Of a stretch of DNA of 64,000 bases, positions 44,916 through 54,484 are shown piece after piece. The stretch covers positions 62,001 through 126,000 of the forward strand of contig NZ_KB897907.1 of NCBI RefSeq assembly GCF_000377205.1, written 5' to 3'. The notes beneath the pieces were generated by a model, which had not been told where the DNA came from, searched no databases, and saw only the letters and a list, made by a program, of their open reading frames with translations. Position numbers and translations under genes: made by a program. The first letter of the stretch is position 1; every line of letters begins with the position of its first letter. The stretch is from Thioalkalivibrio sp. ALJ3 (lineage in GTDB: Bacteria; Pseudomonadota; Gammaproteobacteria; Ectothiorhodospirales; Ectothiorhodospiraceae).

Positions 44916-45692
44916 ATGCAGGAACTGAAGGCCTTGATCTTCGATGTCGACGGCACACTGGCCGATACCGAGCGCGACGGGCATCGCGTCGCATTCAACC
45001 AGGCGTTTGCCGAGGCCGGGCTGGACTGGGAGTGGAGCGTCGAGCGCTACGGGCAGTTGCTGCGCGTGACGGGTGGCAAGGAACGCATCCGCCAGTACCT
45101 CTCGGAGGATCATCCCGACATCCTGGACGAGCCCGGCATCGACCAGAGCATCCGTGACCTGCATGCGGCCAAGACCCGCCACTATGTGGCGTTGCTGGAG
45201 ACCGGTGCGATCCCGCTGCGCCCGGGGGTCGAACGCCTGATGGACGAGGCAGCGGCCGACGGCCTGCGCTTGGCCATTGCTACTACCACGACACCCGCGA
45301 ATGTCACTGCGCTGTTGCAGGCTAATCTGGGCGACGAAGGGCCGGAGCGCTTCGAGGTGATCGCGGCCGGTGATGTCGTCCCGGAGAAAAAACCGGCTCC
45401 CGATATCTTCCGGCACGCCCTGGAAGCGATGGATCTTCCGCATCAGGTCTGTCTTGCCCTGGAGGACTCCGACAACGGCGTTCGCGCGGCCCGGGGAGCG
45501 GGTCTGAATGTAGTGGTCACGACCAACGAATACACGCGCGAGCAGGATTTCAGCGGGGCGCTGGTGGTTCTGGATGGATTTGGCGAGCCTGATCGTCCAG
45601 CCAAGGTGTTGCAGGGGCCGGACCTGCCGGGACCATGTGTCAACGTGGCGGCGCTCCGCGAGTGGGCCGCAACAGCGGCCGATACACGCTGA
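44916..45692 (+). CDS. cbbY: CbbY-like HAD phosphatase
   Basis: This 258-residue haloacid dehalogenase-family phosphatase starts ALIFDVDGTLADTERDGHRV, with the nucleophile aspartate in DVDGT, a helical cap, and the late motifs EKKPAPDIF and LEDSDNG. CbbY removes xylulose-1,5-bisphosphate, a by-product inhibitor of RuBisCO. Its place about 8 kb from cbbL fits, though it is not in the same operon. The ATG follows AGAGGAA. Related phosphoglycolate phosphatases (CbbZ) are a less likely alternative because the DxER cap motif looks CbbY-like. Confidence 0.85.
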   Translation: MQELKALIFDVDGTLADTERDGHRVAFNQAFAEAGLDWEWSVERYGQLLRVTGGKERIRQYLSEDHPDILDEPGIDQSIRDLHAAKTRHYVALLETGAIPLRPGVERLMDEAAADGLRLAIATTTTPANVTALLQANLGDEGPERFEVIAAGDVVPEKKPAPDIFRHALEAMDLPHQVCLALEDSDNGVRAARGAGLNVVVTTNEYTREQDFSGALVVLDGFGEPDRPAKVLQGPDLPGPCVNVAALREWAATAADTR

Positions 45693-45721
45693 CCCCGAAT
45701 GGACATTTTCCAATAAGCGCA

Positions 45722-45931
45722 TCAGGCGGGCCGCGACAGCGACAGGCTGGCCATGGCTCCGGCAGTGCTTCGGGGGTGTGTAACCAGCATATACCGGTGC
45801 TGATCCAGCCGGGGCTGCAGGTGCCGCAGCGCGATCGGTCGAGGGTCGGAGAAGGGTTCGTCGAGCAGCACGATCGGGCGATCCTGGAGCATCAGCGCGA
45901 CGAGCGTCAGCCGCCGAACAGCGTCTATCAT
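45722..45931 (-). pseudogene. Remnant of an ABC transporter ATPase (C-terminal part)
   Basis: The minus-strand frame encodes about 70 residues with RRLTLVALMLQDRPIVLLDEPF, a Walker B region, and VTHPRS, an H-loop, as in the C-terminal third of ABC ATPases such as CcmA-type subunits. The Walker A and signature regions are absent. Upstream the frame runs straight into the MITE-like element at 45932, which supplies the only in-frame ATG, so the 5' part seems to have been lost or displaced. I see no matching first half on the other side of the element. Confidence 0.6.
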
Positions 45932-46113
45932 TAGGGAAGCGCTGAAGAAAACCATCCTGGCGTTTTCAGCGCACGCGTCGCTGCATTTTCATGCATATCT
46001 TTGCACTGACCTAAGGGGTTTGAAGCGGGCTTCGGACTCAACCAGTTGCCGTGGTCGATTCTGGTGACGTTCGCTGTTACCCACGGAAACGCCAAACAAT
46101 CAGCGTCTCCCTA
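45932..46113. mobile_element. MITE-like element (about 182 bp, terminal inverted repeats)
   Basis: The left end TAGGGAAGCGCTGA and the reverse complement of the right end TAGGGAGACGCTGA agree at 12 of 14 bases. The interior has no coding capacity and is more AT-rich than its surroundings. This looks like a non-autonomous insertion element; I cannot assign its transposase family, and no clear target-site duplication is visible. The 180 bp after it, up to the next ATG at 46294, hold nothing I can name. Confidence 0.6.
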
Positions 46114-46293
46114 GCGTTCGAAAATGATTTATTGAAAACGCATGAACACAGGCGCGTGCGATGCGGTCAAAGCTTTCGGTTCACGTGAGCATCCGAGGTC
46201 TGGAAGACGCCGGGCAGCAGGAAGTCTGACTTGTAACGAGGTCGGGATTATCCAAAGCTCGGAACTTGCCGGATTCCCGCAAGAGGTAAACTT

Positions 46294-46950
46294 ATGAAAA
46301 AGCCCACCCTTGCACTGTCTCTGGCGGCCGTGTTGCTGGCCGCACCAATGACCGTGGCCGCCGATTCGCTGTCCTTCGGCGAGCAGCAGAATATTCGCAC
46401 CATGATCGGCGGCAATATTGGCCAGGCAATCGCTAGCAAGCTGGAAGTCGAGTCTCTGGCTGTCGTCAACAACCGTTCTGCGATCTGTAGCGCCCTGACT
46501 GGTGGCATCGGGGCAGCGCTGTTGGTAGCCAACCCGGAAGCTCAGTTTCGGATCGCCGGTATGGGAGACCCAGAGGATGCGGCCGAGGCCGTGGCGGCGA
46601 TTGATGACGCGGAGGTCACCTATCTGGCCTTCGGCGCAGGCGTTAGCCGCGACACTAATGTCGCCCTGGCTCATGGTCTGCTCAGCGAACTCGCGAAGGC
46701 CGAATGGGATGGCACCTTGATGCTGCATGCCTCCACCTGGATGCAGCGGCAGGTCCAGGCGGCCGTCTCGAAGGATGAGTCCGTGGCGGAGTACCTGACC
46801 GGACGTTCGATGATCGCGCTCAGCCCCGACTTGGAAGCCGGTGAGGCCGTGATGCTGCGCGTCTCCTTCGACGGCTCCGAGTTCACAACCGAGGAGATGG
46901 ATCGCCTGCCGATGCGCGACGATCTCGTCGAGCTCTTCCGCCGCATGTAG
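46294..46950 (+). CDS. Exported protein of unknown function
   Basis: This 218-residue protein has a typical signal peptide (MKKPTLALSLAAVLLAAPMT, cleavage near AAD at 22-24). The mature part is acidic and mixed alpha/beta, with one cysteine (SAICSALTGG) and no haem, metal or lipobox motif. I do not recognise a family. AAGAGG lies before the ATG. It starts a new unit after the MITE-like element and is followed by a DJ-1/PfpI gene 80 bp later. The periplasm is the likely place of action. Confidence 0.65.
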   Translation: MKKPTLALSLAAVLLAAPMTVAADSLSFGEQQNIRTMIGGNIGQAIASKLEVESLAVVNNRSAICSALTGGIGAALLVANPEAQFRIAGMGDPEDAAEAVAAIDDAEVTYLAFGAGVSRDTNVALAHGLLSELAKAEWDGTLMLHASTWMQRQVQAAVSKDESVAEYLTGRSMIALSPDLEAGEAVMLRVSFDGSEFTTEEMDRLPMRDDLVELFRRM

Positions 46951-47030
46951 TGTCGGGTGGGTTGTTTGGGGAACCCGATCCCGAGCGGGCAGGTCCACGG
47001 AGCCGTATGGATCCGACAGGAGTTCGCGGG

Positions 47031-47705
47031 ATGAGCAAGACGATATTGATGGTGGTGACCAGTCACGGCGAGATCGGCGATGGCCATGCGACCGGCGTGT
47101 GGTTCGACGAGTTCTCGGTGCCGTATGACCGCTTCCGCAAGGCCGGTTTCGAGATCAAGGTGGCCAGTCCCAAGGGCGGGCCTGTCCCTCTGGATCCCAA
47201 GAGCCTGGAGTCGAATCATCCCGGCCCGGCGGCCGTCGCCGCGCAGGAGGCCCTGGATGACACGATCCATCTCGATGAAGGCATGCACCACGATGCGTAC
47301 GCGGCGATCTTCTTCCCCGGCGGGCACGGGACGATGTTCGATCTCCCGGAAAACCCGCATGTGCAGCGTCTGGTGGGCGAGTTCCTGGAGAACGACAAGG
47401 TCGTGGGCGCGGTATGCCATGGGCCGGCCTGCCTGGTCGGTGCGATGCTGAAAGATGGCAGCCCGGCGGTGAAGGGGCGCAAGGTGGCCGCGTTCACCAA
47501 CAGCGAGGAGAAAGCCGTTCAGCTCGATAAGGCCGTGCCGTTTCTGCTGCAGGACCGGCTCGCCGAACTGGGTGGAGAGGTCGAGACCGCCGAAGACTGG
47601 GCCGACCATGTTGTGGTGGATGGCAAACTGGTCACCGGGCAGAACCCGCAATCCAGCAAGAGTGTGGCCGACGCGATCGTGCGACTCGTTCGCGAATCGA
47701 GCTGA
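47031..47705 (+). CDS. DJ-1/PfpI (Hsp31-like) family protein
   Basis: This 224-residue protein has the class I glutamine amidotransferase-like fold with the nucleophile-elbow cysteine in GAVCHGPACL, an early glutamate (SHGEIGDG) and FFPGGHGTMFDL, as in Hsp31/glyoxalase III proteins. These detoxify methylglyoxal or protect proteins. AGGAG is 9 nt before ATG 47031. A strong terminator follows at 47727, so it ends a transcript before the TetR gene. Confidence 0.88.
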   Translation: MSKTILMVVTSHGEIGDGHATGVWFDEFSVPYDRFRKAGFEIKVASPKGGPVPLDPKSLESNHPGPAAVAAQEALDDTIHLDEGMHHDAYAAIFFPGGHGTMFDLPENPHVQRLVGEFLENDKVVGAVCHGPACLVGAMLKDGSPAVKGRKVAAFTNSEEKAVQLDKAVPFLLQDRLAELGGEVETAEDWADHVVVDGKLVTGQNPQSSKSVADAIVRLVRESS

Positions 47706-47726
47706 CGGTTCTGCCTTGTGCATGCG

Positions 47727-47755
47727 ACCGGGGCCATTGCGCCCCGGTTTTTTTG
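47727..47755 (+). terminator. Rho-independent terminator after the DJ-1/PfpI gene
   Basis: The stem ACCGGGGC/GCCCCGGT with a short loop is followed by a run of seven T. It ends the preceding transcript just before the TetR operator. Confidence 0.92.
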
Positions 47756-47763
47756 TTCATGGG

Positions 47764-47782
47764 ATTTGAACGGGGTTCAAAT
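47764..47782 (+). promoter_or_regulatory. Perfect palindrome, probable TetR operator
   Basis: Arms ATTTGAAC and GTTCAAAT flank a GGG centre, giving a 19-bp perfect palindrome 28 bp before the tetR ATG. This is the usual size and position for an autoregulatory TetR-family operator controlling the efflux operon. Confidence 0.7.
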
Positions 47783-47810
47783 CTTGGCGCGGATTCGGTA
47801 CGGTGCGCCG

Positions 47811-48545
47811 ATGGGTACCGAGAACCGCCGCCAGCGCGAACGTGAAGCACGCGAGACACTTTTTATCGAAAAGGCCCACGAGCTGATCCGCTCGGAGGGA
47901 CTTCTGGCATTGCAGATGTCACGTCTGGCCGCGGCCTGCGAGTACGCGACCGGCACGCTGTACCAGCATTTCAATTCCAAGGAGGACCTGCTCGCGGCTG
48001 TCGCCACCCGGACGACGCGCCAGCGTGCCGAGGTTTTTCGGCGGATTCCGCGGCTGCCTTTGGGAACGCGTTCACGAATGCTGGCCATGGTGCTCGCGGA
48101 TATTGATTTCGCACAGACGAATCCGGACTACTATCGCCTGACCCAGTTCGTTACCACGGAGGTGGTCTGGGCGAGCACGTCGGAAGTGCGCCGCGACGAG
48201 TTGCTGGAGGCGGCCCAGCCAATCAGCGAGGCGGTAACCGCGATTGTGTCCGAGGCCCGGGCCAACCAGGACCTTCCATTGGCACAGGAACTGGGCGAGG
48301 AAGAGATGGGGCTGGGTCCGTGGGCGCTGAATACCGGCATGCAGACGCTTGCCAACGCCCAGGGGTTGCTGGATGCCTACGACATCCACCGACCCTATGA
48401 ACACTTGATTCGCCACACCCATGCGCTGCTGACTGGCTGGCGCTGGGAACCGCGGATCGATCCAGACGAACCCTCGGTCGTGCGCGCCGAGACGGAGCGG
48501 GTGCGCGCGGTCCTGCGCGAGTACATCCCCGAGGCAAATCCATGA
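47811..48545 (+). CDS. TetR-family regulator of the efflux operon
   Basis: This 244-residue repressor has an N-terminal helix-turn-helix (LQMSRLAAACEYATGTLYQH, then FNSKEDLL) and a helical ligand-binding domain with no family-specific signature. The start ATG 47811 follows the 19-bp palindrome. Its stop overlaps the start of the membrane fusion protein gene (ATGA type), so it is in the same operon and likely represses it until a substrate of the pump binds. Confidence 0.88.
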   Translation: MGTENRRQREREARETLFIEKAHELIRSEGLLALQMSRLAAACEYATGTLYQHFNSKEDLLAAVATRTTRQRAEVFRRIPRLPLGTRSRMLAMVLADIDFAQTNPDYYRLTQFVTTEVVWASTSEVRRDELLEAAQPISEAVTAIVSEARANQDLPLAQELGEEEMGLGPWALNTGMQTLANAQGLLDAYDIHRPYEHLIRHTHALLTGWRWEPRIDPDEPSVVRAETERVRAVLREYIPEANP

Positions 48546-49654
48546 GCAAGCGATTCTTTCTGATGCTGCTGGGCGTGGCCCTTGTCCTGGGCGGCATTTT
48601 TGGTTTCAAGGCCTTCGTCGATCAGCAGATCGCGGAGTTCTTCGACGAGATGCCGGAGCCGACCGCGACCATCAACGCGGCGACGGTGGAAACCGATCGC
48701 TGGGCCCCCCAGCTACGTGCGGTGGGCGATCTCGAGGCGGTTCAGGGAGCGACCCTGAGCTTCGAGGCACAGGGTATTGTGGACCGTATTCACTTTGCCA
48801 GTGGCGCGTTCGCCGAGGCGGGCGAGACACTGGTCGAGCTCGATACCGAGCTCGACGAGGCAGAGCTGGAAAGCCTGCGTGCGGAAACCGAGTTGGCGGA
48901 GCGCGAACTGGAGCGTGCACGAGGACTGATTCAGCGCGATGGCATCTCCGACTCGGAGTTCCAGCGCCGCGCCACCGAGGCGCAGCAGGCACAGGCGGCG
49001 GTGAAGGCACAGGAGGCGCGCATTCGTCAGAAGCGTTTGCGTGCGCCCTTCGATGGGCAGTTGGGCATTCGCCAGGTGAACGAGGGCCAGTTTGTCGGCC
49101 CGGGCGATCCGATCGTGGTGCTGGAGTCTCTGGATCCGCTGTATGTGAACTTCACGCTGCCCGAGCGCCGCCTGGCACTGGTCGAGCTGGGGCAGGATGT
49201 CGAGATCACCGTGGATGCCTACGGCGAGACCTTCGAGGGGCAGATCACCGCGATCGAACCGCGTGTCCGTGCGGCCTCGCGGATGTTCCGGGTGCAGGCG
49301 ATGATCTCGAACGAGGATCATCGCCTGCGGCCGGGCCAGTTTGCGCGGGTGACCCTGCAGCGAGGCGAGCCGGAGGAGGGTCTGGTGGTTCCGCAGACGG
49401 CCATTCGCTTTGCGCCCTGGGGTAATTCGGTATTCGTGATCTACGAGGACGATGACGGCCAGAAGCGGGTGGAGCAGCGCCTGGTGGAGATTGGCGAACG
49501 CCGGGGTGATCTCGTGCGGGTGGTTGATGGCCTGGAAGAGGGCGACGAGATCGCGGTCAGCGGTCTGCTGAAGCTGCAGAACGATACCCCCGTGAAGGTC
49601 ACGGAGGATGCTCAGCCTGACGCCGCCCGCGATCCGCGGCCGGCGAACCGCTGA
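48542..49654 (+). CDS. RND efflux periplasmic adaptor (membrane fusion protein)
   Basis: This 370-residue adaptor has an N-terminal membrane anchor (FFLMLLGVALVLGGIFG), a lipoyl-like domain (GIVDRIHFASGAFAEAGETL), a coiled-coil hairpin with RAPFDGQLGIRQVNEGQFV on the return, and beta-barrel and membrane-proximal domains. It would link the RND pump to an outer membrane channel in the periplasm. No TolC-like gene is in this operon. It overlaps tetR and lies 14 bp before the pump gene. Confidence 0.92.
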   Translation: MSKRFFLMLLGVALVLGGIFGFKAFVDQQIAEFFDEMPEPTATINAATVETDRWAPQLRAVGDLEAVQGATLSFEAQGIVDRIHFASGAFAEAGETLVELDTELDEAELESLRAETELAERELERARGLIQRDGISDSEFQRRATEAQQAQAAVKAQEARIRQKRLRAPFDGQLGIRQVNEGQFVGPGDPIVVLESLDPLYVNFTLPERRLALVELGQDVEITVDAYGETFEGQITAIEPRVRAASRMFRVQAMISNEDHRLRPGQFARVTLQRGEPEEGLVVPQTAIRFAPWGNSVFVIYEDDDGQKRVEQRLVEIGERRGDLVRVVDGLEEGDEIAVSGLLKLQNDTPVKVTEDAQPDAARDPRPANR

Positions 49655-49668
49655 GCGGACCCGAAACG

Positions 49669-52600
49669 ATGCGCTTCACCGATATCTTCATCCAGAAGCC
49701 TGTGCTGGCCACCGTGGTCAGCCTGTTCATCCTGTTGTTCGGAGTGCGGGCGGTGTTCGACCTGAACGTGCGCCAGTTCCCCGAAGTACAGAACGCGGTG
49801 GTCACGGTCAGCACCGCTTATATCGGCGCGGATGCGGACCTGATTCAGGGGTTCATTACCACGCCGATGGAGCGCGAGATCGCCGAGGCGGAGGGCATCG
49901 ACTACATCGTCTCGAACAGTCTGGCGGGCGTGAGTACCGTGCAGGCATTTCTGGAGCTCGATTACGACCCGAACCAGGCCCTGACACAGATCTCCGCTCA
50001 GGTGGACAAGATTCGCAGTGATCTGCCATCCGAAGCTGAGGACCCGGTCGTGGACCTCTCGGTGGGTGACGATGTCGCGGCCATGTACCTCTCGTTCTAT
50101 TCCGAGCGACTGTCCAACAATCAGACCACGGACTACCTGATACGCGAGGTCCAGCCGGAGCTCGCCACGGTCAATGGCGTGCAGCGTGCTGAGATCCTGG
50201 GAGATCAGAGCTTTGCGATGCGTGCCTGGCTGGATGCCGATCGCATGGCGGCCTATGGCGTGACCGGGCGCGATGTTCGCTCGGCACTGGAGGGAAATAA
50301 CGTCCTCTCTGCGGTGGGGCAGACCAAGGGCTCAATGGTGAGTCTGGATCTGACCGCGGATACCGACCTCCAGACGCCCGAGGCCTTCGAGGAACTGATC
50401 CTGTTCGAACGGGATGGTGACCTGGTGCGTCTCGGCGATATCGCCGAGGTGGAGCTGGGCTCGGAGAACTACGACACTTCGGTGCGCTTCAACGGTCAGG
50501 CGGCGACTTTTATTGGTATCGAGCTGGCGCCGGATGCCAATGCCCTGGAGGTGATCGCCGAGGTGCGCGAGATCTTCGAGGAACGTATCGAGCCGCGGCT
50601 ACCCTCGGGGCTGGAGGGCGAGATCGTCTATGACTCCACCGAGTACATCGAGAGCGCAATCAACGAAGTACTGACAACGATCGGCCTCGCGCTGCTGATC
50701 GTGCTGTTGGTGATCTATCTGTTCCTCGGGTCGTTGCGCAGTGTGCTGATCCCGGCCGTTGCGGTACCTCTGTCCCTGATCGGCACTTTCATGCTGATGC
50801 TGCTGATGGGATTCTCGCTGAACCTGCTGACGCTGCTGGCCATGGTCCTGGCGATCGGCATCGTGGTCGATGACGCGATCATCATGCTGGAGAATATCTC
50901 GCGGCACATCGAGGAGGGAATGTCGCGCATGGATGCGGCAATCCGTGGTGCGCGCGAACTTGCCTGGCCGATCGTCGCGATGTCGACCACGCTGGTCGCG
51001 GTATTCCTGCCGCTTGGCTTCATCGGCGGCCTGACCGGTACGCTCTTCATCGAGTTCGCGTTTACTCTCGCGGCGACCGTCGTGATCTCGGGGATTGTCG
51101 CGATCACGCTGTCGCCGATGATGTGCTCGAAGATCCTGCGCGATGGCACTGTGGAACGGCGCGGGCGTATCGAGTCCTGGCTGGACGCGCGTTTCGACAG
51201 CCTGCGCGAACGCTATCGCCGACGGCTGCACGGGGCGTTGAACGACCGCTTCACCATTGCTGCGTTCGGGGCCATCGTGCTGGTGTCGTGCTATTTCCTG
51301 TTCGTGACCTCGCAGACCGAGCTGGAGCCACAGGAGGACCAGGGCTTCGCCTTTTCGATCATGGAGGGCGACGCCTACATGGGGATCGACTATCTGGAGC
51401 GCAACACGGCGCTTACCGACGGCTTCTTCGACCGCATCCCCGAACTCGACAATATCTTTATCGTGAACGGCTTTGGCGGCGGCCCCGGCATGGCCGGGGC
51501 GACCAACCAGGCCCTGGGCGGCTTTGTGATGGCGCCGTGGGACCAGCGTGAGCGTTCAACCGCGAAGATTCTGGAAGAGGATCTGCAGCCGGCGCTGGAG
51601 GGGCTGCCAGCGCTGGAGGTGTTCGCCATACAGCCGCCGCAGCTGCCGACCCCGGGACAGGGCGCGCCGATCAGCGTTGTGTTTGGGTCGACCAGTTCGT
51701 TCGAGGAGTTGAACGAGCTTAGCCAGGAGATCAAGGACCGGGCGATGGCGACAGGCCGCTTTATCTTCCTGGATACCGATCTCAACTTTGACCAGCCCCG
51801 GGTGGATCTGAAGATCGACCGCGAGCGGGCCTCGCAGCTCGGCATCGACATGGCCACGCTCAATGCCGACCTGGCCACGTACCTGTCCGGCGGCTTTGCC
51901 GGGCGGTTTGCGATGGAAAACCGCAGTTATCGAGTAATCCCGCAGGTCCAGCGTTCCGACCGCCTGACCCCGGAACAACTGGAAGAGTTATATACACGCA
52001 CTGCGGATGGCGAACCGGTGCCGTTGTCCAGCATCGTGACGCTGGAGGAAACGGTCACGCCGCGCCAGCTCAACCGCTTCCAGCAGCTCAATGCCGTGAC
52101 CTTGCAGGGAGTGCCGCGACCGGGTGTTACGCTGGGCGAGGCGCTGGACATCATCGACGAGATCGCGGCCGAGGTGCTTCCGCCGGATGTGAACGTGGAC
52201 TATGCCGGCGAGTCGCGCCAGCTGAAGGCCGAGGGTGGGGACCTCGTCGTTACGTTCTTCTTCGCGCTGGTCGTGATCTTCCTGGTGCTGGCCGCGCAGT
52301 TCGAGTCGTTCCGTGATCCCTTGATTATTCTGACCACGGTGCCGATGTCGATTGCGGGCGCGTTGATCTTCATAAGTCTCGGCGTGACCTCGTTGAACAT
52401 CTACACCCAGGTGGGACTCTTGACGCTGATTGGGTTGATCGCCAAGCACGGTATCTTGATCGTGGAGTTCGCGAACCAGTTGCAGCGACAGGGCCGACCG
52501 CTCCGGGACGCGATCGAGGAAGCGGCCAGTCTGCGTCTGCGCCCGATCCTGATGACGACGACCGCCACTGTTGTGGCCATGGTGCCGCTGCTGCTCGCCT

Positions 52601-52776
52601 CTGGCGCGGGCGCCGGGTCGCGCTTTGCCATGGGTCTGGTCATTGCGGCGGGAATGGCCATCGGTACGCTCTTTACCCTGTTCGTGGTGCCAGCGATCTA
52701 CACTTATGTCGCCCGCGATCACTACGCCGACGCCCAGGCGCGCGGCGAGGACCCGGATCCGGCGGCTTCCGTTTGA
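49669..52776 (+). CDS. RND multidrug-type efflux pump
   Basis: This 1035-residue inner membrane pump is of the AcrB/MexB (HAE1) size. It begins FTDIFIQKPVLATVVSLFIL, has the TM4 proton-relay aspartates in GIVVDDAIIMLENI, and two large periplasmic loops. Pumps of this type export hydrophobic compounds or drugs using the proton gradient. The charged C-terminus is short. Together with the adaptor and TetR it forms a complete three-gene unit except for the outer membrane channel. The substrate cannot be told from the sequence. Confidence 0.94.
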   Translation: MRFTDIFIQKPVLATVVSLFILLFGVRAVFDLNVRQFPEVQNAVVTVSTAYIGADADLIQGFITTPMEREIAEAEGIDYIVSNSLAGVSTVQAFLELDYDPNQALTQISAQVDKIRSDLPSEAEDPVVDLSVGDDVAAMYLSFYSERLSNNQTTDYLIREVQPELATVNGVQRAEILGDQSFAMRAWLDADRMAAYGVTGRDVRSALEGNNVLSAVGQTKGSMVSLDLTADTDLQTPEAFEELILFERDGDLVRLGDIAEVELGSENYDTSVRFNGQAATFIGIELAPDANALEVIAEVREIFEERIEPRLPSGLEGEIVYDSTEYIESAINEVLTTIGLALLIVLLVIYLFLGSLRSVLIPAVAVPLSLIGTFMLMLLMGFSLNLLTLLAMVLAIGIVVDDAIIMLENISRHIEEGMSRMDAAIRGARELAWPIVAMSTTLVAVFLPLGFIGGLTGTLFIEFAFTLAATVVISGIVAITLSPMMCSKILRDGTVERRGRIESWLDARFDSLRERYRRRLHGALNDRFTIAAFGAIVLVSCYFLFVTSQTELEPQEDQGFAFSIMEGDAYMGIDYLERNTALTDGFFDRIPELDNIFIVNGFGGGPGMAGATNQALGGFVMAPWDQRERSTAKILEEDLQPALEGLPALEVFAIQPPQLPTPGQGAPISVVFGSTSSFEELNELSQEIKDRAMATGRFIFLDTDLNFDQPRVDLKIDRERASQLGIDMATLNADLATYLSGGFAGRFAMENRSYRVIPQVQRSDRLTPEQLEELYTRTADGEPVPLSSIVTLEETVTPRQLNRFQQLNAVTLQGVPRPGVTLGEALDIIDEIAAEVLPPDVNVDYAGESRQLKAEGGDLVVTFFFALVVIFLVLAAQFESFRDPLIILTTVPMSIAGALIFISLGVTSLNIYTQVGLLTLIGLIAKHGILIVEFANQLQRQGRPLRDAIEEAASLRLRPILMTTTATVVAMVPLLLASGAGAGSRFAMGLVIAAGMAIGTLFTLFVVPAIYTYVARDHYADAQARGEDPDPAASV

Positions 52777-53054
52777 GCCTGATCTTCGAGCGCTCGATCC
52801 GGGGCGTTGCAATAAAGGCATGCATTGACTCCGGTCATGGACTACAATCCTGCTCCGCATCCCGAGCGTCGTGCCGTTGACCCGCCAGCGCTCGTGCGAG
52901 CCGAACCCCCACGCCGGTCCGCGGACACCCGCCGACCGGCCCTTTTATAAACGAACGTCTATTGGTCGTATCTAGATTATTTATTTGTTATTAGTAGTGT
53001 GCCTTCCTAATCTAGGCGACCGTCACGATTAACCAACGCGTAGGAGAAAGCCAC
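52777..53054 (+). promoter_or_regulatory. Leader and promoter region of the carboxysome operon
   Basis: The 278 bp before cbbL hold a GC-rich first half, including the palindrome GTCCGCGGAC, and an AT-rich second half (about 52940-53010), the most AT-rich stretch nearby. Within it, CTAGATTA at 52972-52979 and TAATCTAG at 53008-53015 form a perfect 8-bp inverted repeat with a 28-bp gap. Control by a LysR-type CbbR would be expected, but no cbbR lies in the window. A clean -35/-10 pair cannot be assigned. AGGAGAAA precedes the cbbL ATG. Confidence 0.5.
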
Positions 53055-54476
53055 ATGGCCGCCAAGAAGTACTCCGCGGGCGTCAAGGATTACCGCGAAA
53101 CCTACTGGATGCCGGAATACATGCCGCTGGATACTGATCTGCTGGCATGTTTCAAGATTACCCCGCAGCCGGGCATCGACCGCGAAGAAGCCGCGGCTGC
53201 CGTGGCCGCCGAGTCCTCGACCGGTACCTGGACCACGGTGTGGACCGACCTCCTGACCGACATGGATTACTACAAGGGTCGGGCGTACATGATCGAGGAC
53301 GTCCCGGGTGACGACGAGTCCTTCTACGCGTTCATCGCCTACCCGATCGACCTGTTCGAAGAAGGCTCGGTGGTGAACGTGTTCACCTCGCTGGTCGGTA
53401 ACGTGTTCGGCTTCAAGGCCATCCGTGCCCTGCGTCTGGAAGACGTGCGCTTCCCGATGGCCTACGTGAAGACCTGCGGTGGTCCGCCCGCCGGTATCCA
53501 AGTCGAGCGTGACCGCATGAACAAGTACGGTCGTCCGCTGCTGGGCTGTACCATCAAGCCGAAGCTGGGTCTGTCCGCGAAGAACTACGGCCGTGCCGTA
53601 TACGAGTGCCTGCGTGGCGGTCTCGACTTCACCAAGGATGACGAGAACATCAACTCGCAGCCGTTCATGCGCTGGCGTGACCGCTTCGAGTTCGTGCAGG
53701 AAGCGACCCTGAAGGCCGAAGCCGAAACCGGCGAGCGCAAGGGTCACTACCTGAACGTCACCGCGCCGACCCCGGAAGAGATGTACAAGCGTGCCGAGTT
53801 CGCCAAGGAGATTGGCGCACCGATCATCATGCACGACTACATCACCGGTGGCTTCTGTGCCAACACGGGCCTGGCCAACTGGTGCCGTGACAACGGCATG
53901 CTGCTGCACATCCACCGTGCCATGCACGCGGTGCTCGACCGTCATCCGAAGCACGGTATCCATTTCCGTGTGCTGGCCAAGATCCTGCGTCTGTCCGGTG
54001 GTGACCACCTGCACACCGGCACCGTGGTCGGCAAGCTGGAGGGCGACCGTGCGGCGACCTTGGGCTGGATCGACCTGCTGCGCGAATCCTTCGTGCCGGA
54101 AGACCGCTCGCGCGGCATCTTCTTCGATCAGGACTGGGGTTCCATGCCGGGTGTGTTTGCCGTGGCCTCCGGTGGTATCCACGTCTGGCACATGCCGGCC
54201 CTGGTCTCCATCTTCGGTGACGACTCCGTGCTGCAGTTCGGCGGCGGTACGCTGGGCCATCCGTGGGGCAATGCCCCGGGTGCGACGGCCAACCGCGTCG
54301 CGCTGGAGGCCTGTGTCCAGGCGCGCAACGAAGGTCGGGATATCGAGCGCGAAGGCAAGGAGATCCTGACTCAGGCGGCGCAGCACAGCCCCGAACTGAA
54401 GATCGCCATGGAAACGTGGAAAGAGATCAAGTTCGAGTTCGACACCGTCGACAAGCTGGATACCCAGCATAAGTGA
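53055..54476 (+). CDS. cbbL: RuBisCO large subunit, form IA
   Basis: This 473-residue enzyme fixes CO2 onto ribulose-1,5-bisphosphate. The catalytic lysine is K168 in CTIKPKLGL and the carbamylated lysine is K194 in [27 protein letters not shown] supplies the substrate loop, with the flexible loop 6 lysine in it. The sequence type, together with cbbS and the cso genes, marks it as the carboxysomal form IA. Codon choice is strongly biased, as expected for a very highly expressed gene. A hairpin follows in the gap to cbbS. Confidence 0.98.
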   Translation: MAAKKYSAGVKDYRETYWMPEYMPLDTDLLACFKITPQPGIDREEAAAAVAAESSTGTWTTVWTDLLTDMDYYKGRAYMIEDVPGDDESFYAFIAYPIDLFEEGSVVNVFTSLVGNVFGFKAIRALRLEDVRFPMAYVKTCGGPPAGIQVERDRMNKYGRPLLGCTIKPKLGLSAKNYGRAVYECLRGGLDFTKDDENINSQPFMRWRDRFEFVQEATLKAEAETGERKGHYLNVTAPTPEEMYKRAEFAKEIGAPIIMHDYITGGFCANTGLANWCRDNGMLLHIHRAMHAVLDRHPKHGIHFRVLAKILRLSGGDHLHTGTVVGKLEGDRAATLGWIDLLRESFVPEDRSRGIFFDQDWGSMPGVFAVASGGIHVWHMPALVSIFGDDSVLQFGGGTLGHPWGNAPGATANRVALEACVQARNEGRDIEREGKEILTQAAQHSPELKIAMETWKEIKFEFDTVDKLDTQHK

Positions 54477-54484
54477 TCGCCCGA

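Noticed and set aside
52822-52850. TTGACT and TACAAT before cbbL considered as a -35/-10 promoter
   Set aside because: The gap between them is only about 12 bp, too short for a sigma-70 promoter.
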